Positions 50,237-60,117 of a stretch of DNA of 64,000 nt are shown one piece after another (position 1 is the stretch's first letter; each line of letters starts with the position of its first letter). The DNA comes from an uncultured Prevotella sp. GTDB lineage: Bacteria; Bacteroidota; Bacteroidia; Bacteroidales; Bacteroidaceae. The notes under the pieces were generated by a model. That model did not search any database, was not told the origin of the DNA, and saw only the letters and a list, made by a program, of their open reading frames with translations. The stretch covers positions 102,533 to 166,532 of the forward strand of contig CAMKTS010000003.1 of assembly GCA_946415755.1 (NCBI GenBank), in the 5' to 3' direction. Made by a program: the position numbers and the translations under genes.

Positions 50237-52678
50237 ATGAGAAAACAGATTCTTTTGATGATGAGTCTCTGTGCCCTGACCGTGTCGGCACAGCAGCGCA
50301 AAGAGGTGACATTGAGTGACAATTGGCAGTTCTCCCACGACCGTCAGTCATGGCAGACCGTCTCTGTTCCCCACGACTGGGCTATCGGCGGTCCCTTCGA
50401 CAAGAAGTGGGACCTGCAGATGGTAGCCATTGAGCAGAATGGCGAGAAGGAGGCTACCGAGAAGAGTGGTCGTTCGGGAGCACTGCCCTGGATTGGCAAG
50501 GGACATTACCGCCGTACCTTTACCGTGCCTTCGCCCTACCGTCATGCCGAGCTGGTGTTCGACGGTGCCATGGCCGAGCCGGTGGTGTATGTCAACGGAC
50601 AGAAAGCCGGTTCGTGGGCATACGGCTACAACAGTTTCCGGGTGGATGCCACGCCGTTTCTGAAACCTGGCGAGAACCTCTTGGAGGTGGATTTGCAGAA
50701 TCTGGAAGAGAGTTCTCGCTGGTATCCTGGTGCCGGTATCTACCGTCCTGTCACACTGGTGCTGACCGGTGAGGGTCGTCTCGACCGCTGGGGGACCTTC
50801 ATCCGTACCACGTCGATTGCTGACGGCCGGGCCACTGTGGTGCTGTCTGCCCAGGCTGCAGGCAGGGGCAATGCCGTTGAGGCTGAACTGCGCGACAAGA
50901 AGGGGCGTGTGGTCAGTGCCCGCCACGTATCGCTCGACCAGAATGGTGAGGCCGAGATGACCTTCAGCGTGGCCAAGCCCAACCTGTGGACACCAGAGAC
51001 ACCTTATTTATATAAGGCAGTCATCAAACTGATGCACAACGGTGAGCTGATCGACGAAATCACCGAGCAGGTGGGAATCCGTACCGTCAGCGTATCGAAG
51101 GAGGGCGGTTTCCAGCTGAACGGCGTGACGCGCAAGCTGAAAGGTGTCTGTCTGCACCACGACCTCGGCCCGTTGGGAGCAGCCGTCAACAAGGCCGCCC
51201 TCATCCGTCAGGTCAAGATGATGAAAGAGATGGGATGCGATGCCATCCGCACTGCCCATAACATGCCGTCGCAGATGCAGATGCAGGTGTGCGACTCCCT
51301 GGGTATGATGGTGATGGCCGAGTCGTTCGACATGTGGCTCTATCCGAAGTGTAAGAACGGCTACGCCCGTTTTTTCCGTGAGTGGGCCGACAAGGATATC
51401 GTGACTCTCGTGCAGAACCACCGCAACCACCCGTCTATCGTCATGTGGTCGATTGGCAATGAGATTCCCGAACAGTGGAGCGAGGAGGGCCGCGACATCA
51501 GCCGCCACCTACAGGAGCTGTGCCACCAGTGGGATCCCACCCGTCCCGTGACACAGGGTATGGACAAGGCTGAGGATGCCCTGAAGAGTGGTTTTGCCCA
51601 GGTGATGGACGTGCCGGGCTTCAACTACCGCGTACACAAATACCCGCAGAATATCAAGCAGTTGCCACAGGGCTTCCTGTTGGGTTCCGAGACGGCCTCT
51701 ACGGTGTCGTCGCGTGGCATCTATAAGTTCCCCGTCACCGTCAGCGACAACTCGCAGTTTGCCTCCTACTCCCCCAACTACGACCCCACAGCCTTGCAGA
51801 AGGCCGACGGCCAGTGCTCCGGCTACGACGTGGAATACTGCGTCTGGTCGAACCTGCCCGATGACGACTGGCGCTGGCAGGACGACGAGCCGTGGGTCAT
51901 CGGCGAGTTCGTGTGGACGGGCTACGACTATCTGGGCGAGCCGACTCCCTACGACGAATACTGGCCGTCGCGCAGCAGCTACTTCGGCATCTGCGACCTG
52001 GCCGGACTGCCCAAAGACCGCTACTGGCTCTACCGTTCGAAGTGGAACAGCATCCAGCACACCATCCATCTGTTGCCTCACTGGTCGTGGGGCAAGAGCC
52101 GTAAGGGAAAGGTCACTCCCGTCTACTGCTACACCGACTATCCCGAGGCAGAGCTCTTTGTCAACGGGAAGAGCCAGGGGCGCATCCGTAAGAATCCTGC
52201 CAGTCGTCTCGACCGCTACCGTCTGCGCTGGAATGAGGTACGCTACGAGGCGGGCGAGTTGCGCGTGGTGGTCTACGATGCACAGGGCCGACAGGCTGGC
52301 GAGAAAAGTATTCGGACTGCCGAAGCCCCCGACCACCTGCAGTTGGATGTATGGACGCAGGCCGACGGTACCCCCCGTCTGCGTGCCGATGGCAACGACC
52401 TGGCCTTCGTCACCGTGTCGCTGCAAGACCGTCATGGCACACTTATTCCCGATGCCGCCGACCAGTTGCGCTTCGAGGTCGAGGGTGCTGGCAGCTTCAA
52501 GGCCGTCTGCAACGGTGATGCCACCTCGTTAGAGTCGTTCACGCAGCCTACCATGAAGCTCTTCTCTGGTCAGCTGGTAGTGGTGGTACAGTCTGCCCGC
52601 CAGCCAGGACGGCTCACCCTGCGGGTGATTGACGACCAGCGTCAGCTGTCGCAGGAGGTGGCCATCGAAGTGAAATAA
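50237..52678 (+). CDS. GH2 beta-galactosidase-type hydrolase
   Basis: 813 residues from ATG 50237. Signal peptide MRKQILLMMSLCALTVSAQ. N-terminal sugar-binding jelly roll (RTFTVPSPYRHAELVFDGAMAEPVVYVNGQ), Ig-like domain, and barrel with acid/base Glu in VMWSIGNEIPEQW and nucleophile Glu in WVIGEFVWTGYDYLGEPTPYD. After the barrel comes a DUF4982-like module (YPEAELFVNGKSQGR) and a C-terminal Ig-like domain (DLAFVTVSLQDRHG). Exported glycosidase acting on beta-galactosides or similar. Single gene between two terminators. Confidence 0.9.
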   Translation: MRKQILLMMSLCALTVSAQQRKEVTLSDNWQFSHDRQSWQTVSVPHDWAIGGPFDKKWDLQMVAIEQNGEKEATEKSGRSGALPWIGKGHYRRTFTVPSPYRHAELVFDGAMAEPVVYVNGQKAGSWAYGYNSFRVDATPFLKPGENLLEVDLQNLEESSRWYPGAGIYRPVTLVLTGEGRLDRWGTFIRTTSIADGRATVVLSAQAAGRGNAVEAELRDKKGRVVSARHVSLDQNGEAEMTFSVAKPNLWTPETPYLYKAVIKLMHNGELIDEITEQVGIRTVSVSKEGGFQLNGVTRKLKGVCLHHDLGPLGAAVNKAALIRQVKMMKEMGCDAIRTAHNMPSQMQMQVCDSLGMMVMAESFDMWLYPKCKNGYARFFREWADKDIVTLVQNHRNHPSIVMWSIGNEIPEQWSEEGRDISRHLQELCHQWDPTRPVTQGMDKAEDALKSGFAQVMDVPGFNYRVHKYPQNIKQLPQGFLLGSETASTVSSRGIYKFPVTVSDNSQFASYSPNYDPTALQKADGQCSGYDVEYCVWSNLPDDDWRWQDDEPWVIGEFVWTGYDYLGEPTPYDEYWPSRSSYFGICDLAGLPKDRYWLYRSKWNSIQHTIHLLPHWSWGKSRKGKVTPVYCYTDYPEAELFVNGKSQGRIRKNPASRLDRYRLRWNEVRYEAGELRVVVYDAQGRQAGEKSIRTAEAPDHLQLDVWTQADGTPRLRADGNDLAFVTVSLQDRHGTLIPDAADQLRFEVEGAGSFKAVCNGDATSLESFTQPTMKLFSGQLVVVVQSARQPGRLTLRVIDDQRQLSQEVAIEVK

Positions 52679-52681
52679 AAT

Positions 52682-52715
52682 ATAAGAGCCTGTGTCAACC
52701 GACACAGGCTCTTAT
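52682..52715. terminator. Bidirectional terminator between GH2 and gpmI
   Basis: 15-bp stem ATAAGAGCCTGTGTC-AACC-GACACAGGCTCTTAT. Confidence 0.9.
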
Positions 52716-52733
52716 GTTAACATGTCCTTTTCG

Positions 52734-54254
52734 TTAGTCTTGTATCAGACACTCGCCGGTCATGTCGGCAGGCTGCTCCAGTCCCATGATGTGCAGGATG
52801 CTGGGTGCCACGTCGGCCAGGCGACCGTCCTTCACGGTGGCTGAGTTGTTGTTGGTCACGTAGATGAACGGCACGGGGTTCAGCGAGTGGGCGGTATTCG
52901 GTGTGCCGTCGGCATTGATGGCATTGTCGGCATTGCCGTGGTCGGCAATGATGATGGCCTCGTAGTCGTTGGCCTTGGCAGCCTCGATGACGGCCTCCAC
53001 GCAGTGGTCGACAGCCCATACTGCCTTGGCGATGGCGTTGTAGACCCCCGTATGTCCCACCATGTCACCGTTGGCGAAGTTGACGACGATGAAGTCATAT
53101 TTGTTCTCGTTGATGGCAGCCACCAGCTTGTCCTTCACCTCGTAGGCACTCATCTCCGGCTTCAGGTCGTAGGTAGCCACCTTCGGAGAGGGCACCAGGA
53201 TACGGTCCTCGCCATCGAACGGTGCCTCACGGCCACCATTGAAGAAGAACGTTACGTGGGCGTACTTCTCGGTCTCGGCGGTGTGCAGCTGTTTCTTGCC
53301 CTGACGGCTCAGGTATTCACCCAGCGTGTCTTCTACATTCTCTTTCGGGAACAGGATATGTACCCCCGTGAATGAAGCGTCGTACGGAGTCATGCAGTAA
53401 TACTGCAGACCGGGGATGGTCTTCATGCCCTGCTCCGGCATGTCCTGCTGGGTGAGCACGATGGTCAGCTCCTTGGCACGGTCGTTGCGGAAGTTGATGA
53501 AGATGACCACGTCGCCCTCCTCGATGCAGCCGTTGACAGCAGCGTTATGGATGGGCTTGATGAACTCATCCGTCACCCCCTCGTCATAGCTCTCCTGCAT
53601 GGCCTGTACCATATCGGTGGCCTGCTTGCCGGTGCCCTTGACGATGAGGTCGTAGCCTTCCTTCACGCGCTCCCAGTGCTTGTCGCGGTCCATGGCATAG
53701 AAGCGGCCCACGATGCTGGCGATGGCGGCATCATTGGCAGCGCAGACCTCTGTCACCTGCTGGATAAAGCCCTTGCCGCTCTTCGGGTCGGTGTCGCGTC
53801 CGTCCATGAAGCAGTGTACAAATGTCTGGTTCTTCAGACCGTAGTGCTTGCCCACCTCGATGAGCTTGAACAGATGGTCCAGCGAAGAGTGTACGCCACC
53901 ATCAGAGCAGAGGCCCATCAGGTGCAGCTTTTTCCCGTGCTGCTGTGCGTAGGTATAGGCGGCCTTCACCTGTGGGTTCTCCACGATGCTGCCGTCCTTG
54001 CAGGCGCGGTTGATCTTCACCAGGTCCTGATACACGATACGTCCGGCACCGATGTTGAGGTGTCCCACCTCTGAGTTGCCCATCTGTCCGTCAGGCAGAC
54101 CGACATCCTCGCCGCTGGCCTGTAGCTGTGAGTGTGCAGAGACTGCTGTTAAATAATCCAGGTACGGTGTCGGAGTGTTGTAGATGACATCACCTTTCCC
54201 TTGTTTTCCGATTCCCCATCCGTCGAGAATCATGAGTAATGCTTTTTTTGCCAT
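52734..54254 (-). CDS. gpmI: 2,3-bisphosphoglycerate-independent phosphoglycerate mutase
   Basis: 506 residues, the family length. Metal-site motifs [10 protein letters not shown] (start), [15 protein letters not shown] with catalytic Ser, [38 protein letters not shown] and IIADHGNAD. Converts 3- to 2-phosphoglycerate in glycolysis. Confidence 0.97.
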   Translation of the reverse strand: MAKKALLMILDGWGIGKQGKGDVIYNTPTPYLDYLTAVSAHSQLQASGEDVGLPDGQMGNSEVGHLNIGAGRIVYQDLVKINRACKDGSIVENPQVKAAYTYAQQHGKKLHLMGLCSDGGVHSSLDHLFKLIEVGKHYGLKNQTFVHCFMDGRDTDPKSGKGFIQQVTEVCAANDAAIASIVGRFYAMDRDKHWERVKEGYDLIVKGTGKQATDMVQAMQESYDEGVTDEFIKPIHNAAVNGCIEEGDVVIFINFRNDRAKELTIVLTQQDMPEQGMKTIPGLQYYCMTPYDASFTGVHILFPKENVEDTLGEYLSRQGKKQLHTAETEKYAHVTFFFNGGREAPFDGEDRILVPSPKVATYDLKPEMSAYEVKDKLVAAINENKYDFIVVNFANGDMVGHTGVYNAIAKAVWAVDHCVEAVIEAAKANDYEAIIIADHGNADNAINADGTPNTAHSLNPVPFIYVTNNNSATVKDGRLADVAPSILHIMGLEQPADMTGECLIQD

Positions 54255-54309
54255 AATGTTATCTTTGTTAAAAATACTATCATCTTCTGTATGTTGTGGG
54301 TTTCCTGCT

Positions 54310-56415
54310 CTATTGAATCCGCAGGCACATCATCGTCAGGTCATCGTTCGGCTCGGCACCGTTGCGGTGTTTCTCCACGGCATCTATCAGTGTGTCAATC
54401 ACCTGTCGGGCATCCTTGAAGCGGTTGTTGCTCAGGATGTCAAGCAGGCGGTCGTCGCCGAACTGCTCCTGGTCGGGGTTCTCGGCTTCGTTCAGTCCGT
54501 CGGAGTAGATAAACAGCGGACGCCCTATGATGGTGTCGATTTCCTCTCCCACGAATTGCAGGTCGGGCCAGAGACCGATAGGGGCGTTCGACTCCACGTC
54601 GAGATAATGGGCAGCCTGCGGCTTGTCGAGTGAGCCGTCGTCGGGCACTTCGCCCAGCACGGGCGGGTTGTGTCCGGCATTGCAGAACGAGAGGTGCCCG
54701 GTATTCAGGTCGGCCAGTCCGATGAACATCGTGACAAACATGCCCGTCTCGTTGTCCTCCGTCAGTTCATTGTTGATACGCGTGGCGATGGTGGCCGGTG
54801 AGTGCAGGTTCTTGGCAATAGAACGGAACAGGCGGATGGCCTGTGCCATGAAGAGGGAGGCGGGCACTCCCTTGCCTGACACGTCACCCAGGCAGAAGTA
54901 GAGCTTGTCGCCGATAATCAGGTAGTCGTAGAGGTCGCCACCCACCCCACGGGCCGGTGAGATGTAGGCATAGAGGTCTACGTGCTCGTGGTCGGGGAAT
55001 ACGCTGGGCACCATCGACATCTGGATGTCGCGGGCAATGCGCACCTCCGACTCGATACGCTCCTTGGCCTTGGTGGTCTTCTCCAGCTGGTCGTAGGCTG
55101 TCTGCAGTTTCCCGTGGGCATCTTCCAGTTTCTGGTGGGCCTCGGTCAGGTGGCGTGTGGCTTCCCTGCGGTTATAGGTGTACAGGCTGAAGAACACGGT
55201 GATGAGCACCAGGGCTATCAAGCTTCCCGCTGTGCGCTGGCGCGACAGGTCTATCTGCTGTTGTGCTATCTGTGCCTCTTTCTGCTGGGTATCGTAGATG
55301 GTGGCCAGTTCGGCGGCATCATCCTGCTTGGCCCATACCACGGCAGAGTCGAGGGCACTGCACAGCTGATTGCCGATGGAAATGGCGGAGTCGCGGCGGC
55401 TCGCACCGACATTGGAGCGGTATTTGGGGACGAGGTATTGGATGATGTTGTCGAGCGAGTATCTCATGCCGTAGTCGTTCATCTGCTGGTCGAGGACGCT
55501 GAAGTTGTTGGCAGCCTCGCGCCAGCGATGGGCGAGAATCAGGTATTCGTTGGCCTCGATGCGCCCGTCGCCCGTCTTGGCGTATGCTGTTTCCTGTGCC
55601 CTCCGATAGGCGTTGGCAGCCTCTCCGGTGTTCCCCAGTCCCTGCAGGGCAGTGGCGCGGTAGAATCCTAAGCGGGCGTGCTGCTTGTCGATGAAGTTGC
55701 TGTCGGCCTTGGGCTGCGCCTCATAGTCCTTCAGCATGTTCTCGAAGCGGTCTGTCCATAGCTGTGCATCAGCATAGCGCTTTGCCGACAGGTAGTTGAG
55801 CGTGGTGGTGATAATGCTGATGATGGAACTCTTGTAGGAGGCATCGGTATGGTTGGCATTCACTATCTGCTGGTATTTCCGGTAGGCACGGTCGTAGTTG
55901 GCGGCAGCCTCTTCGGTCATGTTGAAGTGTAGCTGGCAGTTGGCTATCGAGGTGAGTAGGTTGGCAAAGTCGCCTATCGTGTCACAACCGGCCTCCTCCA
56001 GTTTCTCTACGGTATGCACGGCAACCTTCAGCGTACCCTCGTAGTCGGCCTTCATCACCAGCAGGTTGGACAGGCGACTGGCTGCCTTGGCGTAGGTCAC
56101 CAGGTCTTCTGTCGTCTCCACTTCGGCTTCTACCACCTTCTTCCAGTAGAACTCCGCCCTGCGTGCCTGTTTCTGTCGCGAACAGACATAGCCACGCCAG
56201 TAGTTGGCCCTCACGTCGGAGAGGTCGCCCGTAGTCTCCAGGCTGTCGGCCAGCAGCATCAGCCGTTCGTAGTCGTGTGCCTTGTAGGCGGCGTTGATCA
56301 GACTGTCTGTCTGTCCGGTGTGGTGTACCTCATGGCTCGTGTTGCCGCACGAAACAACGAACAGCGTCACCAGCATCAGTACCACACCCAGAGGCAATAA
56401 TCTCATCAATCTCAT
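54310..56415 (-). CDS. Membrane-anchored TPR protein with PP2C/SpoIIE phosphatase domain
   Basis: 701 residues from ATG 56415. Lipoprotein signal ([13 protein letters not shown], lipobox VVSC), ~350 residues of helical TPR-like repeats, a membrane span ([19 protein letters not shown]), a coiled coil ([33 protein letters not shown]), then PP2C/RsbU-type phosphatase: [51 protein letters not shown] and [13 protein letters not shown]. Likely senses a signal outside the membrane and dephosphorylates an anti-sigma-factor antagonist or similar inside. Promoter TACCTTTG at 56439-56446. Confidence 0.88.
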   Translation of the reverse strand: MRLMRLLPLGVVLMLVTLFVVSCGNTSHEVHHTGQTDSLINAAYKAHDYERLMLLADSLETTGDLSDVRANYWRGYVCSRQKQARRAEFYWKKVVEAEVETTEDLVTYAKAASRLSNLLVMKADYEGTLKVAVHTVEKLEEAGCDTIGDFANLLTSIANCQLHFNMTEEAAANYDRAYRKYQQIVNANHTDASYKSSIISIITTTLNYLSAKRYADAQLWTDRFENMLKDYEAQPKADSNFIDKQHARLGFYRATALQGLGNTGEAANAYRRAQETAYAKTGDGRIEANEYLILAHRWREAANNFSVLDQQMNDYGMRYSLDNIIQYLVPKYRSNVGASRRDSAISIGNQLCSALDSAVVWAKQDDAAELATIYDTQQKEAQIAQQQIDLSRQRTAGSLIALVLITVFFSLYTYNRREATRHLTEAHQKLEDAHGKLQTAYDQLEKTTKAKERIESEVRIARDIQMSMVPSVFPDHEHVDLYAYISPARGVGGDLYDYLIIGDKLYFCLGDVSGKGVPASLFMAQAIRLFRSIAKNLHSPATIATRINNELTEDNETGMFVTMFIGLADLNTGHLSFCNAGHNPPVLGEVPDDGSLDKPQAAHYLDVESNAPIGLWPDLQFVGEEIDTIIGRPLFIYSDGLNEAENPDQEQFGDDRLLDILSNNRFKDARQVIDTLIDAVEKHRNGAEPNDDLTMMCLRIQ

Positions 56416-56438
56416 CAACGGGTTACTTTTTGTGCGTG

Positions 56439-56446
56439 CAAAGGTA
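56439..56446 (-). promoter_or_regulatory. -7 box TACCTTTG of the PP2C lipoprotein gene
   Basis: CAAAGGTA on the plus strand, 23 nt before ATG 56415. Confidence 0.7.
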
Positions 56447-56624
56447 CGAATAATTTCCCACACCTCCAACTTTTACGCATAAAATATTTGTTTGGCGCGC
56501 GTGCGTATATTTTGGTGGCAGAATGGTTTTTTTCTTTCCGAGTCTGATGACATTTTCCCGCTCTGTACATCTTATTAATGAGAAGTGTACGAAATAGTAA
56601 CAGATTAGATATATACTACACACA

Positions 56625-57491
56625 ATGAACATCAAACAACTTGAACTGCTTGCGGAGCAGAACCGCAAACGGTTGGTGGAGGTGGTGTATGCCGCCAAAG
56701 CCGGCCACATCGGTGGTGACCTGTCGTGCCTGAACGTGATGACGGCACTGTATTTTGACGTGATGAAAAACGTGGAACCAGGCAGCAACCCGCCACAGCA
56801 AGGGGGTAGGGGACAGGGCAATCCCGACCGTGACCGCTTTGTGCTGTCGAAGGGTCACTGCGTCGAGGCACTCTACGTGACGCTGGAGGCCAAGGGTTTT
56901 CTCGCACCCGAAGTGCTCGACACACTGGGCAAGTACGGCTCCATCCTCAGCGGACATCCCACCATCGAGGTGCCGGGCATCGAGGTCAACAGTGGTGCCT
57001 TGGGCCACGGACTCTCTATCGGCGTGGGAATGGCCATTGCCGCCAAGATGGACAAGAAGCAGTGGAAGACCTACGTCCTCATGGGCGACGGTGAACAGGG
57101 CGAGGGCAGCATCTATGAGGCTGCTATGGCCGCCAACCGCTACCACCTTGACAACCTCGTGGCCATCATCGACCGTAACCACCTGCAGATCAGTGGCGAC
57201 ACGGAGGATGTGATGCCCATCGACTCCATCCGCGAGCGCTGGACGGCCTTCGGCTGGGATGTCATCGACATGAATGGTGACTCCATGGAAGACATCGTCC
57301 GGACTTTCCATGCCATCGACTACGACAACAAGAAGCCCCACCTGCTCATCTCACACACCACGAAGGGCAAGGGTGTCAGTTTCATGGAAGGCATCGCCAA
57401 GTGGCACCACGGTGTTCTGAACGAGGAGCAGTGCAAGGCTGCCGTGAAGGAAATTGAAGAGAGAATAAAAATAATGAGTAATGAGAAATGA
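56625..57491 (+). CDS. Transketolase N-terminal subunit (apulose-4-phosphate type candidate)
   Basis: 288 residues; ThDP-binding half: AAKAGHIGGDLSCLNVMTALYFDVM, RDRFVLSKGHCVEALY, GSILSGHPT, GALGHGLSIGVGMA and the GDGEQGEGSIYEAAMAANRYHLDNLVAIIDRN diphosphate motif. Works with the next gene as a split transketolase. A G-rich insert (EPGSNPPQQGGRGQGN) stands before PDRDRF. With the FGGY kinase and sugar isomerase downstream, this matches the D-apiose route, where the two-subunit transketolase is named AptA/AptB; a general pentose transketolase is the alternative. Confidence 0.85.
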   Translation: MNIKQLELLAEQNRKRLVEVVYAAKAGHIGGDLSCLNVMTALYFDVMKNVEPGSNPPQQGGRGQGNPDRDRFVLSKGHCVEALYVTLEAKGFLAPEVLDTLGKYGSILSGHPTIEVPGIEVNSGALGHGLSIGVGMAIAAKMDKKQWKTYVLMGDGEQGEGSIYEAAMAANRYHLDNLVAIIDRNHLQISGDTEDVMPIDSIRERWTAFGWDVIDMNGDSMEDIVRTFHAIDYDNKKPHLLISHTTKGKGVSFMEGIAKWHHGVLNEEQCKAAVKEIEERIKIMSNEK

Positions 57492-57500
57492 GTAATGAGT
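57473..57500. repeat. AATGAGTAATGAGAAATGAG spacer repeat
   Basis: Tandem units between the two transketolase subunit genes, extended by TTACTAATTTCTAATTACTA (57538-57568). Confidence 0.6.
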
Positions 57501-57578
57501 AATGATGATTACCTCGTAAGGGCAAAACTAATCATAATTACTAATTTCTAATTACTAATTACTAATTTAAGAAGAAAT

Positions 57579-58508
57579 ATGATAGCTTGTAGAAAACAAT
57601 TTACCGACACGCTGCTGGAACTGGCACGTGAGGACAAGGATATTATCGCCGTGACGACTGATGCGCGCGGCTCAGTGACATTAGGCGACTATGCCGCAGC
57701 TCTGCCCGAGCAGTTTGTGGAGTGTGGCATCGCCGAACAGGATGCCGTGGGCATCTCTGCCGGCCTGGCACATAGCGGCAAGAAAGTGTTCTGCTGCGGA
57801 CCGGCCTGCTTCTATGTAGCCCGCTCGCTGGAACAGGTGAAGGTAGACCTCGCCTATTCGGAGAACCCCGTCACCATACTCGGTGTGTCGGGCGGTGTGG
57901 CCTATGGTGCCCTCGGTGCCACCCACCACTCGCTGCACGACATCGCCGTGTTGCGCACCTTTCCGGGTATGACGATGTGTATGCCCAGCGACTGGCGTTT
58001 CACCAAGAAGCTGGTCAAGCTGCTCGTCGACTACGACAAGCCGTGCTATGTCCGTGTGGGACGTGCCGCCATTCCCGATGTCTATGCCGACGACAATTTC
58101 GAAGTGGTGCCTGGCAAGGCCATCCAGCTGCTTGACGGTAACGATGTTACCATCGTGGCTGCCGGAGAGACGGTCTACCACGCCTGGCAGGCTGGTCTGC
58201 AGCTGAAGGAGCAGGGCATCGCTGCCCGTGTGCTCGACTGCTCGTGGATCAAGCCCTTCGACACCGAGGCAATCCTGAAGGCTGCCCGTGAGACGGGACG
58301 TATCGTCACCGTCGAGGAGCACTCGAAGTTCGGTGGCCTGGGAGCCATCGTCTGTGAGACCATCAGCGAACAGCCCGTTCCCGTCCGCATCATCGGTATC
58401 CCCGACGAGAATGCCGTCCATGGCTCGAATGCCGAGATTTTCCACCACTACGGCATGGATGCCGAGGGCGTGGCGAAAGCTGTGACCAGCTTTCTAAATG
58501 AGAAATGA
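57579..58508 (+). CDS. Transketolase C-terminal subunit (apulose-4-phosphate type candidate)
   Basis: 309 residues; pyrimidine-binding half: TTDARGSVTLGDYAAALPEQFVECGIAEQDAVGISAGLA with the catalytic Glu in GIAEQ, YARSLEQ-like VARSLEQVKVDLAYS, THHSLHDIAVLRTFPGM, and C-terminal domain VTIVAAGETVYHAWQAG. Completes the split enzyme with the preceding gene 87 bp upstream. The stop overlaps an ATG that opens the kinase frame, so coupling to the kinase is possible. Confidence 0.88.
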   Translation: MIACRKQFTDTLLELAREDKDIIAVTTDARGSVTLGDYAAALPEQFVECGIAEQDAVGISAGLAHSGKKVFCCGPACFYVARSLEQVKVDLAYSENPVTILGVSGGVAYGALGATHHSLHDIAVLRTFPGMTMCMPSDWRFTKKLVKLLVDYDKPCYVRVGRAAIPDVYADDNFEVVPGKAIQLLDGNDVTIVAAGETVYHAWQAGLQLKEQGIAARVLDCSWIKPFDTEAILKAARETGRIVTVEEHSKFGGLGAIVCETISEQPVPVRIIGIPDENAVHGSNAEIFHHYGMDAEGVAKAVTSFLNEK

Positions 58509-58525
58509 GAAAGGAGAAACGAGAA

Positions 58526-60037
58526 ATGACGCAGAGAATCATCGCCATTGACCAAAGCACCTCGTCGACGAAGGCACTGCTGTTTGACGAGCAGTGCAGG
58601 ATGTTGGCACGTACCAACGTCGACCACAAGCAGTATTACCCCCAGACGGGCTGGGTAGAGCACGATGCCGAGGAGATCTACCAGAACATGATAGAGGCCA
58701 TCAAAGACCTCACCCCAACCCTCTCCCAAGGAGAGGGAGCCGTTTCCTCCCCTTTGGGGAGGTTAGGGGAGGTGTCTCTCTGTCTCACCAACCAGCGCGA
58801 GACGGCTGTCATCTGGAACAAGTTGACGGGCAAGCCCATTACCCGTGCCGTAGTATGGCAGGACACCCGTGGTGCCGAGCTGTGTCGTCAGCTGCGTGCT
58901 GAGGGCAAGGCAGACCTGGTGATGGCGAAGAGCGGACTGCTCATCGACCCCAACTTCTCGGCTTCAGGCATCAAGTGGCTGCTCGACAACGTAGCCGGCG
59001 CTCGTGAGTTAGCCTCACGAGGCGAACTGCTAATGGGAACCATCGAGACATGGCTCATCTGGAAACTCACGGGCGGAAAGGTACATGCCACCGACTATAC
59101 CAACGCCTCGCGTACCATGCTCTTTAATATCCATACCATGCAGTGGGACGACGACCTCTTGCAGCTCTTCGACATCCCGCGCAGCATGATGCCGGAGGTC
59201 ATGCCCTGCGATGCCGTCTATGGTGAGACTACCTGCGAGGGACTGTTCTCCAGCCCTATCCAGATAGCCGGTGTGCTGGGTGACTCACACGGTGCCCTCG
59301 TCGGACAGATGTGTTTCGAACCAGGCTCTGGCAAGGTGACCTACGGCACGGGCAGCAGTGTGATGGTGAATATCGGCGAAGAGCCACAACCGGCTCCCGA
59401 AGGACTGGTGACCAGCGTGGGCTTCTCGGCCTTTGGCAAGACCTACTATGGTTTCGAGGGGAATATCTACAGCACGGGGGCCACGCTGAAATGGATTGCC
59501 GACCAGCTGCAGCTCGTAGGACATCCCTCCGAGATGGAGGCCCTGGCGACCAGTGTCAGCGACAATGGCGGCGTATATATCGTGCCGGCGTTCTCTGGTT
59601 TGGGTGCCCCCTGGTGGCAGAGCGATGTGAAGGGTGCCGTCTTCGGACTGACCTTCGCCACCACGAAGGCTCACTTCCTGCGGGCTGCCCTTGAGTCGAT
59701 TGCCTACCAGATCAAGGACCTGGTGGATGTGATGGCTCGTGCCACGGGAGGACGCTTGAAGGAGATTGCCGCCGACGGCGGTCCCACGAAGAACCGCTTC
59801 CTCATGCAGTTCCAGGCCGACCAGCTCAACACGCCCGTCGTCTGCACCGAGGTCGACGATGCATCAGCCCTCGGTGCCGTCATCATGAACGGCTTTGCCC
59901 GTGGCCTCTGGAAGAGCTTCGACGAGGTGATCCCCCTCCGCAAGGTGACGCAGGTCTACCAGCCGCAGCCCACCCCGCAGCATGCCGCCCTCTACGCGGG
60001 CTGGCGCACCGCCGTGAACCAGCTGATCAAGAAGTGA
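58526..60037 (+). CDS. FGGY-family carbohydrate kinase (apulose kinase candidate)
   Basis: 503 residues from ATG 58526, behind AGGAG at good spacing; an in-frame ATG at 58505 is less likely. IIAIDQSTSSTKALLFDE (phosphate 1), LTNQRETAVIWN, GDSHGALVGQMCFEPGSGKVTYGTGSSVMVN and AADGGPTKNRFLMQFQADQLNTPV are FGGY signatures, nearest to glycerol/xylulose-kinase type. Residues 61-83 (DLTPTLSQGEGAVSSPLGRL...) are a palindromic DNA repeat read in frame. Between split transketolase and an isomerase, it fits phosphorylation of the ketose (D-apulose); the substrate is inferred. Confidence 0.85.
   Translation: MTQRIIAIDQSTSSTKALLFDEQCRMLARTNVDHKQYYPQTGWVEHDAEEIYQNMIEAIKDLTPTLSQGEGAVSSPLGRLGEVSLCLTNQRETAVIWNKLTGKPITRAVVWQDTRGAELCRQLRAEGKADLVMAKSGLLIDPNFSASGIKWLLDNVAGARELASRGELLMGTIETWLIWKLTGGKVHATDYTNASRTMLFNIHTMQWDDDLLQLFDIPRSMMPEVMPCDAVYGETTCEGLFSSPIQIAGVLGDSHGALVGQMCFEPGSGKVTYGTGSSVMVNIGEEPQPAPEGLVTSVGFSAFGKTYYGFEGNIYSTGATLKWIADQLQLVGHPSEMEALATSVSDNGGVYIVPAFSGLGAPWWQSDVKGAVFGLTFATTKAHFLRAALESIAYQIKDLVDVMARATGGRLKEIAADGGPTKNRFLMQFQADQLNTPVVCTEVDDASALGAVIMNGFARGLWKSFDEVIPLRKVTQVYQPQPTPQHAALYAGWRTAVNQLIKK
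58706..58774 (+). repeat. LTPTLSQGEG-type palindromic repeat inside the FGGY kinase
   Basis: CTCACCCCAACCCTCTCCCA, AGGAGAGGGAG, then CCTCCCCTTTGGGGAGG and TTAGGGGAGG: nested palindromes of the dispersed type also seen in DUF3109 and GH3. Confidence 0.8.
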
Positions 60038-60040
60038 TTA

Positions 60041-60088
60041 CGGAATGCCGAAACCTCGAATCATCGAAACTTCGAAACCTCGAAACAA
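60041..60088. repeat. CGAAACCTCGAAATC-type spacer repeat
   Basis: CCGAAACCTCGAATCATCGA then AACTTCGAAACCTCGAAAC: tandem ~9-bp units with TTCGAA palindromes between kinase and isomerase genes. Confidence 0.55.
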
Positions 60089-60117
60089 AAGATTATTAAC
60101 TAATAAACAATAGCTTT

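Noticed and set aside
51509..52435. 308-codon open frame opposite GH2
   Set aside because: Antisense shadow of the GH2 barrel region.
56565..56590. GTACA...TGTAC operator before the transketolase gene
   Set aside because: Arms are only 5 bp and the inner bases do not match; too weak to call.
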